This document shows positions 1-5,096 of a DNA stretch of 11,713 nucleotides, piece after piece; within the stretch, counting starts at the first letter, position 1; every line of letters starts with the position of its first letter. The stretch is from M55B175 sp964635265 (GTDB lineage Bacteria; Desulfobacterota; Desulfobacteria; Desulfobacterales; Desulfosalsimonadaceae). The stretch is taken from assembly GCA_964635265.1 (NCBI GenBank), contig CAZWNV010000093.1, positions 1-11,713 on the forward strand, in the 5' to 3' direction. Both the position numbers and the translations under genes were made by a program. The notes under the pieces are model-generated. The model saw only the letters and a program-made list of their open reading frames with translations. It was not told the origin of the DNA and made no database searches.

Positions 1-23
1 TTCGGATGTGCTTTTATGGTCAT
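1..23 (-). CDS. Start of a downstream gene, cut by the window edge
   Basis: Reading leftward, an ATG (23-21) overlaps the stop of the regulator gene in the arrangement AATGA. Its frame stays open to the window edge and reads MTIKAHP. Such an overlap is typical of translationally coupled operon partners. Only seven residues are visible, so the product cannot be named. From memory, regulators resembling the neighbour are often followed by nucleotidyltransferase-type genes, but nothing here proves that. Confidence 0.3.
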
Positions 24-535
24 TTGATAAGCCTGCGTTTGATTTCTTTGGCTGCCAGTTCCCGCTCTCTTGCTCGGCCGCCCCTGATTGCATCAACCAA
101 AACGAGAAGTTCATATAATGCTTTATCGTTTCTGGCGGCCTTGGGAACGGATTTGTACAATGGTGAAAAAGATGAACCTCGCGCTTCTCCCATCGGATCC
201 GGCCATACGGGTTGTGGCTCATCCGTTCCGGAAAGAAGGGCCTTTAGCGGATTCACGGCATAAATCGTTGCTATGCCGCGAGTCATTTCGCCTCGTTCCG
301 GCACGAAGACATATTTTATGCCGTGAATAATAAATTCTTCGAGAGCACTTCGGTTGGCTTGAATATTGTCGCTAATCGAAACTGCCAGGTGCACCCGTAA
401 AGCGCGCTTAACAGCCGCATGCACTTCTGACGGGCTCATGCCGAGTTCCACTGCCAGTTGATTATACGTCCACTGCGCCTCTTTTATCGCAACAAGCTTG
501 AGCATGACTACTATGTCTTGGGGTTTTAAAAGCAT
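20..535 (-). CDS. Helix-turn-helix (MarR/winged-helix-like) transcriptional regulator
   Basis: A 171-residue soluble protein. Residues about 22-50 (WTYNQLAVELGMSPSEVHAA and following) form a clear helix-turn-helix: a helix, a GMS turn, then a recognition helix SEVHAAVKRA. The middle contains VPERGEMTRG and PVWPDPMGEARG, and the C-terminus is a charged helix (RARERELAAKEIKRRL). This architecture resembles small proteins usually annotated as MarR-family or HTH regulators, often in two-gene modules with a nucleotidyltransferase-like partner; that is recall, not a search. The start at 535 has only a weak ribosome site (AAGAAC). A strong promoter at 591-619 and tandem ATTCGCG repeats at 565-585 lie directly upstream, which suggests autoregulation. 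The stop overlaps the ATG of the next gene. It is the first gene past the ssrA 3' end, in more AT-rich DNA than the rest, so it may belong to an acquired module. Confidence 0.7.
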   Translation of the reverse strand: MLLKPQDIVVMLKLVAIKEAQWTYNQLAVELGMSPSEVHAAVKRALRVHLAVSISDNIQANRSALEEFIIHGIKYVFVPERGEMTRGIATIYAVNPLKALLSGTDEPQPVWPDPMGEARGSSFSPLYKSVPKAARNDKALYELLVLVDAIRGGRARERELAAKEIKRRLIK

Positions 536-564
536 TGTTCTTGATCCATAAGTTTTTGTTTGTT

Positions 565-588
565 ATTCGCGATTCGCGATTCGCGAAT
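565..588 (-). promoter_or_regulatory. Putative operator: three tandem ATTCGCG repeats
   Basis: ATTCGCG occurs three times head to tail (565-571, 572-578, 579-585). The last copy continues into AAT, making the palindrome ATTCGCGAAT (579-588). Each repeat contributes the self-complementary core TCGCGA or a close equivalent. The array lies just downstream of the -10 box and over the predicted start point, where a bound repressor would block initiation. That the adjacent HTH protein binds it is inference. Confidence 0.5.
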
Positions 589-590
589 TA

Positions 591-619
591 AGAATATCTG
601 GCATAATCCTTATTGTCAA
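591..619 (-). promoter_or_regulatory. Sigma70-type promoter of the HTH regulator
   Basis: On the minus strand there is a perfect -35 TTGACA (619-614), a 17-nt spacer and a -10 TATTCT (596-591). Transcription would start near 584, inside the repeat cluster that follows, about 50 nt before the regulator's ATG. Confidence 0.7.
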
Positions 620-646
620 CAAGCTTTTTAAGAAACAGCGGCACAG

Positions 647-874
647 GTGTTTAAAATTAAAGGACTACCCAATGAGGCATTGAAAAGTTCAATAGGATAT
701 TATCGGATCAGAAAATACGCTGTTGCCAATTTAAACTACCCCAATAAAAGTCGGAATCGATTTCAATTTCAAATTGGCATGAATGATTTTGGTCTCAGAA
801 GAAAAACGGGTGCGGGATGGTTTGTAAAAATCTTAGAAAATGAAAGCAAATCTGCAAAATCAGGCGAAAGTTGA
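647..874 (+). CDS. Doubtful small ORF, 75 residues, unrecognised
   Basis: A GTG-started ORF encoding a basic 75-residue sequence with no motif I recognise. There is no convincing ribosome-binding site ahead of 647 and no clear promoter. In its favour, it is the only sizeable rightward ORF in 536-923 and it ends inside a hairpin followed by five T residues (871-898), as if a transcript finished there. It may be a real small gene, a remnant of an inserted element, or chance. Apart from this ORF, the regulator's promoter/operator and the terminator, I see nothing in 536-923. Confidence 0.2.
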   Translation: MFKIKGLPNEALKSSIGYYRIRKYAVANLNYPNKSRNRFQFQIGMNDFGLRRKTGAGWFVKILENESKSAKSGES

Positions 875-898
875 CCACAATTATGTGTGTCAATTTTT
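871..898 (+). terminator. Candidate intrinsic terminator (rightward)
   Basis: TTGACCACA (871-879) pairs with TGTG (884-887) and GTCAA (889-893), giving nine base pairs with one bulged T and an ATTA loop. TTTTT (894-898) follows. The stem is AT-rich, so it is moderate in strength. The orientation would stop rightward transcription before it ran antisense into ssrA. The leftward strand lacks a T-run after the hairpin. Confidence 0.4.
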
Positions 899-923
899 AA
901 GTTGCTGGAATAGATAGAATAAA

Positions 924-1279
924 TGGTGGAGGCGGCGGGAGTTGAACCCGCGTCCGGCAACATTCCACAATGGCTTCTACATACTTAGCCTGAATTCTAT
1001 CTTTCGCCGTTTCAGTCTCCTTCAGGCTGGATACTGAAACAACTAGCCTGTTAAATTTCGCCGGACCTGAAACAGGCATTCAGGAGCGGCTATCCTGCTA
1101 ATCGACGCCCAGTTCCGGGTCTGCAGGAAAAGACCCGGAAGGACGCTAGCTGCCTCTATGCAGCTAGTGCGTAGTTGTAGTCGTCTGCGTTTGTGTTTAA
1201 ACGCTGCCGGTTTTACGAGCCAGCAGAACTCGGTATGCAACCATTGCTTCCATGTCCCCGTCGAAGCCGTTTCGCCCCC
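924..1279 (-). ncRNA. ssrA: Transfer-messenger RNA (tmRNA)
   Basis: tmRNA rescues ribosomes stalled on broken mRNAs: it acts as an alanyl-tRNA and then as a short mRNA encoding a degradation tag. Leftward, the 5' end reads GGGGGCGAAACGGCTTCGAC followed by GGGGACATGG, the family's hallmark. The 3' end reads GGTTCAACTCCCGCC then GCCTCCACCA, with an encoded CCA at 926-924. GGGGGCG and CGCCTCC form the seven-pair acceptor stem with one G-U pair. The tag reading frame runs GCA (1188) to TAG (1156) and encodes ADDYNYALAA, with the usual ALAA protease signal at its end. The gene is about 356 nt and one-piece. It sits just downstream of smpB, whose product binds it, and has its own promoter at 1324-1352. 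Confidence 0.96.
1156..1188 (-). other. tmRNA tag-peptide reading frame
   Basis: Read leftward, ten sense codons starting at GCA (1188-1186) give A-D-D-Y-N-Y-A-L-A-A and end at TAG (1158-1156). I chose GCA as the resume codon because tags usually begin with Ala and this gives the usual length. The in-frame codons before it (AAC ACA AAC) are taken as upstream pseudoknot/linker sequence. Confidence 0.85.
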
Positions 1280-1323
1280 ATTAAGACAGGAATCAATGAC
1301 AGGGTAACCGCAGTTACATTTCT

Positions 1324-1352
1324 ACAATAATGCGCGGGGCGGGGTTTGTCAA
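1324..1352 (-). promoter_or_regulatory. Promoter of ssrA
   Basis: On the minus strand a perfect -35 TTGACA (1352-1347) and a -10 TATTGT (1329-1324) are 17 nt apart. The start would fall near 1317, leaving a leader of about 38 nt before the mature 5' end at 1279, to be removed by RNase P. An inverted repeat, GTAAC-CGCA-GTTAC (1304-1317), lies at the predicted start and could be a regulatory site or a leader hairpin. Confidence 0.65.
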
Positions 1353-1366
1353 GCGGTTCCGGCGGA

Positions 1367-1828
1367 TCAGCGGCGCTGCTTTTTTTCCCGGTCCATCTCT
1401 CTTTTCAGCTCCCGCTCCTTGATGGCCCGGCGCTTGTCATATTTGCGCTTGCCCTGGGCCAGGGCGATTTTGATTTTGGCCTTGCCGTTTTTGAAATACA
1501 CCCGCAGAGGCACCAGGGTGAAGCCCTTTTCCTGGACCTTGCCGAAGAGCCGCTTTAGTTCGGATTTGTGCAGCAGCAGTTTCCTGGGACGCTCGGGCTC
1601 GTGGTTGTCGTGGTGGGCAAAGGGGTAGGGGCTGATATGCATCTGGTAGACGTAGAGTTCGCCGTTTTTGATTTTGCCGTAGGCATCCTTCAGGTTTGCC
1701 CGTCCCTCGCGCAGGGACTTGACCTCGGTTCCGCGCAGCACCATGCCCGCTTCAATCTCGTCATTAATGGTGAACTCGTGACGGGCCTTGCGGTTTTCGG
1801 TAACAATTTTTATATGATCATTATCCAT
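1367..1828 (-). CDS. smpB: SsrA-binding protein SmpB
   Basis: SmpB binds the tRNA-like part of tmRNA, helps it enter the empty A site of stalled ribosomes and places its C-terminal tail in the vacant mRNA channel. The 153-residue product has the family's pattern: NRKARHEF near residue 12, EAGMVLRGTEVKSLREG (27-43), ANLKDAY, then HISPYPFAHHDNHEPERPRK and KLLLHKSELKRL. It ends in the expected very basic tail (GKRKYDKRRAIKERELKRE...KKQRR). Length is normal for the family. It follows ptsI by 48 nt and precedes ssrA by 87 nt. The ATG at 1828 has no Shine-Dalgarno sequence; the bases before it are CCTCCT, which resemble the anti-Shine-Dalgarno instead. The protein alignment still favours this start. 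Confidence 0.95.
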   Translation of the reverse strand: MDNDHIKIVTENRKARHEFTINDEIEAGMVLRGTEVKSLREGRANLKDAYGKIKNGELYVYQMHISPYPFAHHDNHEPERPRKLLLHKSELKRLFGKVQEKGFTLVPLRVYFKNGKAKIKIALAQGKRKYDKRRAIKERELKREMDREKKQRR

Positions 1829-1876
1829 AGGAGGCTGTATTTTTTGTATAGCTTTTGATTCTGGGCGGATCGCCGG

Positions 1877-3637
1877 TTATTCGAACTTTGCCGTCAGTAC
1901 CTCGGCATAGCTGCTTTCAATCAGGCGCATGGTGTCTATTGCCGTTTTCTGGGCAATGACCTGCTCCAGAAAATCCTTGGCCTGCCCGGCCTCGATTTGG
2001 CGGACCATGTTTTTGATCATGGGGATGGACTGCGGCGCCATGCTGAGTTCTTCAAAACCAAGCCCCATGAGCACCGGCAGGTTGATCAGCTCCGAAGCCA
2101 TCTCCCCGCACATACAGGCTTTGACATTGTTGCGCCGGGCCGCGTCGGTTACCATCTTGAGCATGCGGATCACGGCCGGGTGCAGCGGGTTGTACAAATC
2201 GGCCACGTGCCGGTTGAGCCGGTCAATGGCCAGGGTATACTGCACGAGGTCGTTGGTGCCCACGCTGAAGAAATGCACGTATTTGGCCAGTTCATCGGCA
2301 ATCATTACCGATGAGGGCACCTCGATCATGATCCCGACTTCGATGTCGCGGGCAAAGTCTTTCCCCTCGGCGGAAAGTGCCTCTGCTGCCTCGTCAAGGA
2401 GCTGTATCGTCTGCTCCACTTCTTCGCAGCTTGCAATCATCGGCAGCAGCAGGCGCACGTAGCCATGGCTTGCGGCCCGCAGAATCGCCCGGAGCTGGGT
2501 TTTAAACACATCCGGCTTTTTGAGGCAATAGCGGATGGCCCGCAGGCCCAATGCCGGGTTTGCCTCGTCCGGAGTGGGAACCGCCGAGATCTGCTTGTCG
2601 CCGTTGATGTCCAGCGTCCGGATGGTTACGGGCTTGGGGGTCATCAGTTCCACGACTTCCTTGTACTGCTCAAACAGCTCGTCTTCATCCGGGTGCTGCT
2701 GCCGGTTTAAGTAGAGAAATTCTGTGCGGAAAAGCCCGATCCCGTCTCCGCCGTGGTCTTTTACACCGACAATCTCCTCCGGTAGCTCGATATTGCCCAT
2801 CACCCGGAACAGGACGCCGTCGGCGCTTTGTGCGGGGAGTTCGCTGGTCCGAATGGCCTCGGCCTTGTGGGCCTCGTAGCGCCTGCTGATATCTTCATAC
2901 CGGAACAGTGTCTCTTCATCGGGATCAACAATAACCACACCCTGGTTGCCGTCAACAATAATGATGTCATCATTCTTGATGACGGCGGTAGCATTTTCCA
3001 GGCCGAGAACAGCGGGAATCTCCAAGGTCCGGGCAATGATGCTGGTGTGGGAGGTCTTGCCGCCCCGGTCCGTGATAAAGCCCTTGATGCGCTCGAGCTG
3101 GATCTGACTCGTCTCTGCCGGGGAGAGGCTGTGGGCCACGAGTACAACCCGCTTGTCGATGTTGGAGATATCAATGTCCTGTGCGCCCACGAGGTTGCGC
3201 ATGATGGTCTCCGAGACATGCTCCACATCAGCGGAGCGGCTTCGGAGGTAGGGGTCGGTGATGCTCTCGAACATGCTCTTTGCCCGCGAGGTCGCCTCTT
3301 TGAGGGCCCATTCGGCATTGACCCTGCTGGATTCAATGATCTCGATGGCCTTGCCGTAGAGCATTTTATCCTTGTGCAAAAGCATGTGGGTCTCAAGGAT
3401 ATAGGCGTGCTGGCGCAGATCCTCGGGCAGGCTCTCCAGTACCTGGGCCAGTTCGTTCTTGGCCTTTTTGGCGGCATTTTTAAAGCGCGAAACCTCACCC
3501 TGGACCTGATCCTCGCGAATGTAGTACTTCTCGATGACATCAACCCCCTCCCGGTCCACAAGGTAGGCCTTGCCAATACAGATCCCGGGCGATCCGCTAA
3601 TGCCGTTTAATACAATTTCGCGTTCTCTCGGCGCCAT
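1877..3637 (-). CDS. ptsI: Phosphoenolpyruvate-protein phosphotransferase (PTS Enzyme I)
   Basis: Enzyme I takes the phosphoryl group from PEP and passes it to His of HPr in the cytoplasm. At 586 residues it has the usual length. The N-terminal HPr-binding and phosphohistidine domains hold the swivelling active site GGKTSHTSIIAR with His197. The C-terminal PEP-binding barrel shows GIGLFRTEFLY (299-309), TLDINGDK, LGLRAIRYCL, the signature SVGTNDLVQYTLAIDR (458-473) and CMCGEMAS with the acid/base cysteine at about 510. All key residues appear intact. The ATG (3637-3635) follows the ptsH TAA (3640-3638) without a gap, so the two are probably translationally coupled. No sugar-specific EIIB/EIIC gene is visible; in sulfate reducers such bare EI/HPr systems are often thought to be regulatory rather than for sugar uptake (inference here). 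Confidence 0.96.
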   Translation of the reverse strand: MAPREREIVLNGISGSPGICIGKAYLVDREGVDVIEKYYIREDQVQGEVSRFKNAAKKAKNELAQVLESLPEDLRQHAYILETHMLLHKDKMLYGKAIEIIESSRVNAEWALKEATSRAKSMFESITDPYLRSRSADVEHVSETIMRNLVGAQDIDISNIDKRVVLVAHSLSPAETSQIQLERIKGFITDRGGKTSHTSIIARTLEIPAVLGLENATAVIKNDDIIIVDGNQGVVIVDPDEETLFRYEDISRRYEAHKAEAIRTSELPAQSADGVLFRVMGNIELPEEIVGVKDHGGDGIGLFRTEFLYLNRQQHPDEDELFEQYKEVVELMTPKPVTIRTLDINGDKQISAVPTPDEANPALGLRAIRYCLKKPDVFKTQLRAILRAASHGYVRLLLPMIASCEEVEQTIQLLDEAAEALSAEGKDFARDIEVGIMIEVPSSVMIADELAKYVHFFSVGTNDLVQYTLAIDRLNRHVADLYNPLHPAVIRMLKMVTDAARRNNVKACMCGEMASELINLPVLMGLGFEELSMAPQSIPMIKNMVRQIEAGQAKDFLEQVIAQKTAIDTMRLIESSYAEVLTAKFE

Positions 3638-3919
3638 TTATTCTCCAAAGCCGGATTGGAACAGCTCGTGCAGTTGATTCAGGATCTCTGCATCCGCCGG
3701 GTCTTCGATTTGAAGGATGATGGTTGAACCCTGCAAGCAGGCCAGTGAAAGGATGTCTATGATGCTTGAGGCATCCGCGTATTGATCGTCTTTGATCAGC
3801 CAGACATTGGATTCGGCTTTACCCGCCAACTCGGCCACCATTGCGGCAGGCCTTGCGTGAAGACCGAGTTCGTTGGTAATGGTAATATCTCTTTTCAGCT
3901 CTTTTTTCGGATCATCCAT
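3638..3919 (-). CDS. ptsH: Phosphocarrier protein HPr
   Basis: HPr relays phosphate from Enzyme I to downstream acceptors. From the ATG at 3919 it has 93 residues. It carries the catalytic histidine in NELGLHARPAA (His21) and, 31 residues later, the Ser52 position of ADASSIIDILSL that matches the Ser46 site used by HPr kinase in other bacteria. A nearby TTG (3937) in the same frame would add six residues. I prefer the ATG because the promoter's predicted start (about 3946) would leave almost no leader before the TTG, and because HPr proteins normally start close to the first strand. Neither start has a good ribosome site. First gene of the ptsH-ptsI-smpB leftward run. Confidence 0.93.
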   Translation of the reverse strand: MDDPKKELKRDITITNELGLHARPAAMVAELAGKAESNVWLIKDDQYADASSIIDILSLACLQGSTIILQIEDPADAEILNQLHELFQSGFGE

Positions 3920-3952
3920 CTTTTTGATTGTTTTCAATATGATAACTTAACA

Positions 3953-3982
3953 TCTATAGCAGGCCCCGGCGCTTTTTGTCAA
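3953..3982 (-). promoter_or_regulatory. Promoter of ptsH-ptsI(-smpB)
   Basis: Minus strand: a perfect -35 TTGACA (3982-3977), an 18-nt spacer and TGC-TATAGA (-10 at 3958-3953), which includes the extended -10 TG. The predicted start near 3946 gives a leader of about 27 nt to the ptsH ATG at 3919. Confidence 0.65.
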
Positions 3983-3991
3983 AGGAAATCA

Positions 3992-4020
3992 TTGACATCG
4001 TCTTGTGCCGCTGGTACCTA
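3992..4020 (+). promoter_or_regulatory. Tentative promoter of the selenoprotein operon
   Basis: A perfect TTGACA (3992-3997) lies back to back with the ptsH -35 box, nine bases away. The best-spaced -10 (TACCTA, 4015-4020, 17-nt spacer) matches the consensus poorly, and AT-rich TAATTATATT follows at 4019-4028. The -35 and its position ahead of 4083 support a promoter; the -10 assignment is uncertain. Confidence 0.35.
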
Positions 4021-4082
4021 ATTATATTTTGCCTTAACTTCAACCTATTGAATTCAAATCAAATTGTATTGGCGGAGGTCTT

Positions 4083-4310
4083 GTGGGCGATTCCATCATT
4101 ATTTTCGGCAAATCCAGGTGACCGTTTACCCGGGCGGCTCGGGAAGCTTACGAAAAAAAGTCCCAGGATGTAACCTATATTGACGTGGCCGCGGATAAGG
4201 CGGAGATCGAGACCATGCTGGCCTATACCGGCGGCAGCCGGCGGATTCCTGTAATTGTTGACGGCGATGAAGTCTCCATCGGATTCGGGGGCAGAAGCTG
4301 AAGGGCATGA
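4083..4310 (+). CDS. Glutaredoxin-like selenoprotein with two in-frame TGA (Sec) codons, Sec-x-x-stop type
   Basis: Read straight through two TGA codons, this is a complete 75-residue thioredoxin-fold protein. The GTG start (4083) is preceded by GGAGGT (4074-4079). Residues 4-9 (SIIIFG) form the first strand, followed by KSR-U13-PFT, where TGA 4119-4121 replaces the first cysteine of a glutaredoxin CPYC/CPYS site. Then come a helix (RAAREAYEKK), a second strand (VTYIDV), TGGSRRIPVIVDGDEVSIG with the cis-proline loop IP (55-56), and GFGG (67-70). TGA 4299-4301 is residue 73, followed by Arg, Ala and a true stop TGA (4308-4310), so the end is Sec-x-x-stop. This matches what I recall as the UXX-star glutaredoxin-like (seleno)protein family. 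Both TGAs fall at functionally meaningful positions and each has a candidate SECIS hairpin 3' of it. A thiol/selenol redox role is likely; the substrate is unknown. It heads the run leading into the LOG-family gene. The alternative, a pseudogene, is unlikely because no frameshift or lost motif is seen. Confidence 0.85.
4129..4143 (+). promoter_or_regulatory. Candidate bacterial SECIS element for the first Sec codon
   Basis: CCCGGG (4129-4134) pairs with CTCGGG (4138-4143), giving six pairs including one G-U, closing the loop CGG (4135-4137). The loop lies 13 nt after TGA 4119-4121 and presents G residues. Bacterial SECIS elements are short hairpins just 3' of the UGA with a loop G recognised by SelB, so place and shape fit. 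It also lies within coding sequence, as expected. Confidence 0.55.
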
Positions 4311-4314
4311 CGGA

Positions 4315-4333
4315 TGCCGGCAGGCTGCCGGCG
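4315..4333 (+). promoter_or_regulatory. Candidate SECIS element for the second Sec codon
   Basis: GCCGGCA (4316-4322) and TGCCGGC (4326-4332) form a perfect seven-pair stem, extended by T4315-G4333, with loop GGC (4323-4325). The loop begins 21 nt after TGA 4299-4301. The hairpin lies beyond the real stop and directly before the ribosome site GGGGAG of the next gene. There is no T-tract, so it is not a terminator. Confidence 0.6.
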
Positions 4334-4347
4334 GGGAGTTCTATGCA

Positions 4348-5055
4348 ATGAGAGACAGGAAGCCTGCGCACCAATACCTGATAGACGAATTCAAACTCGG
4401 CGAGTCCTGGCGCCTGTTCAAGATTATGGGCGAATTTGTGGACGGTATCGAGGCCCTGCACGATATCGGCCCGGCGGTCACCCTGTTCGGCTCGGCCCGC
4501 ATGAGCAGGGACTGCTATCATTACCAGGCCGCGGTCCGTACGGCGGAGCTGCTGGTGGAAAACGGTTTTTCCGTGATGACGGGCGGAGGCGGTGGCATTA
4601 TGGAGGCCGGGAACAAGGGTGCGGCCGGGGCCGGGGAGAACGGCTGGTCCATAGGCTTGAACATCAAGCTGCCCATGGAGCAGAAGCCCAACGACTATGC
4701 CAATGTGAGACTGGAGTTCAAGTATTTCTTCATCCGGAAGGTGATGTTTGTCAAATACGCCATGGCCTATATCATCATGCCCGGCGGGTTCGGGACCCTG
4801 GATGAACTGTTTGAGGCGGTAACCCTGATCCAGACCCACCGGATCAAGCCGCTGCCGGTGATCCTCTTTGATTCCGCATACTGGTGCGGCCTGATCGACT
4901 GGATCAAGTGCCAGTTGCTGGAAAACGGCATGATATCGTCCAGTGATATCCATATCATGAAGATGGCGGATACGCCGGAGGAAGTCCTGCGGATCGTCCA
5001 GGACACCCTGGCCGCAGCCGAAGCCGAAGACGGGGGCGGGCAGCAGGATATATAG
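4348..5055 (+). CDS. LOG-family (TIGR00730-like) nucleotide-binding protein
   Basis: LOG-type proteins are Rossmann-fold enzymes. Characterised members cleave ribose 5-phosphate from nucleoside monophosphates (cytokinin activation in plants, AMP/IMP nucleosidase-like activity in bacteria). The 235-residue product shows AVTLFGSARM (43-52), the glycine-rich VMTGGGGGIMEAGNKGA (76-92), FFIRKVMFVKYAMAYIIMPG, and the catalytic signature PGGFGTLDELFE (145-156). It has 40 residues before the first strand, so it is closer to the longer LOG subtypes. I chose ATG 4348 because GGGGAG (4333-4338) lies nine bases ahead. The longest ORF starts at 4255, but that would run through the selenoprotein's end and its hairpin. 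The stop is 41 nt before the methyltransferase ATG. The substrate in this organism is unknown. Confidence 0.88.
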   Translation: MRDRKPAHQYLIDEFKLGESWRLFKIMGEFVDGIEALHDIGPAVTLFGSARMSRDCYHYQAAVRTAELLVENGFSVMTGGGGGIMEAGNKGAAGAGENGWSIGLNIKLPMEQKPNDYANVRLEFKYFFIRKVMFVKYAMAYIIMPGGFGTLDELFEAVTLIQTHRIKPLPVILFDSAYWCGLIDWIKCQLLENGMISSSDIHIMKMADTPEEVLRIVQDTLAAAEAEDGGGQQDI

Positions 5056-5096
5056 GCCGCAGAACCCGTCGCAACCTGTTTTTGCCGCAGCTCCTT

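Noticed and set aside
2828..3610. Rightward 260-codon ORF opposite ptsI, and a leftward 258-codon ORF in another frame
   Set aside because: Shadows of the ptsI coding strand in GC-rich DNA; no motif and no ribosome site, while ptsI is intact.
4083..4310. Reading the glutaredoxin-like stretch as a pseudogene with two nonsense mutations
   Set aside because: Both stops are TGA and fall at plausible catalytic positions, the frame is otherwise intact, a strong ribosome site precedes it and each TGA has a hairpin behind it.
4316..4332. Hairpin after the selenoprotein as an intrinsic terminator
   Set aside because: No T-tract follows; the next bases are the ribosome site of the next gene.
4255..4347. 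Longer start for the LOG-family protein (ATG 4255)
   Set aside because: It would run through the end of the selenoprotein and its SECIS hairpin. ATG 4348 has GGGGAG at correct distance and fits the family's N-terminus.
4126..4953. Leftward 275-codon ORF opposite the LOG gene
   Set aside because: Antisense shadow; its translation has no family features and is rich in His, Arg and Pro as expected from a reversed GC-rich gene.
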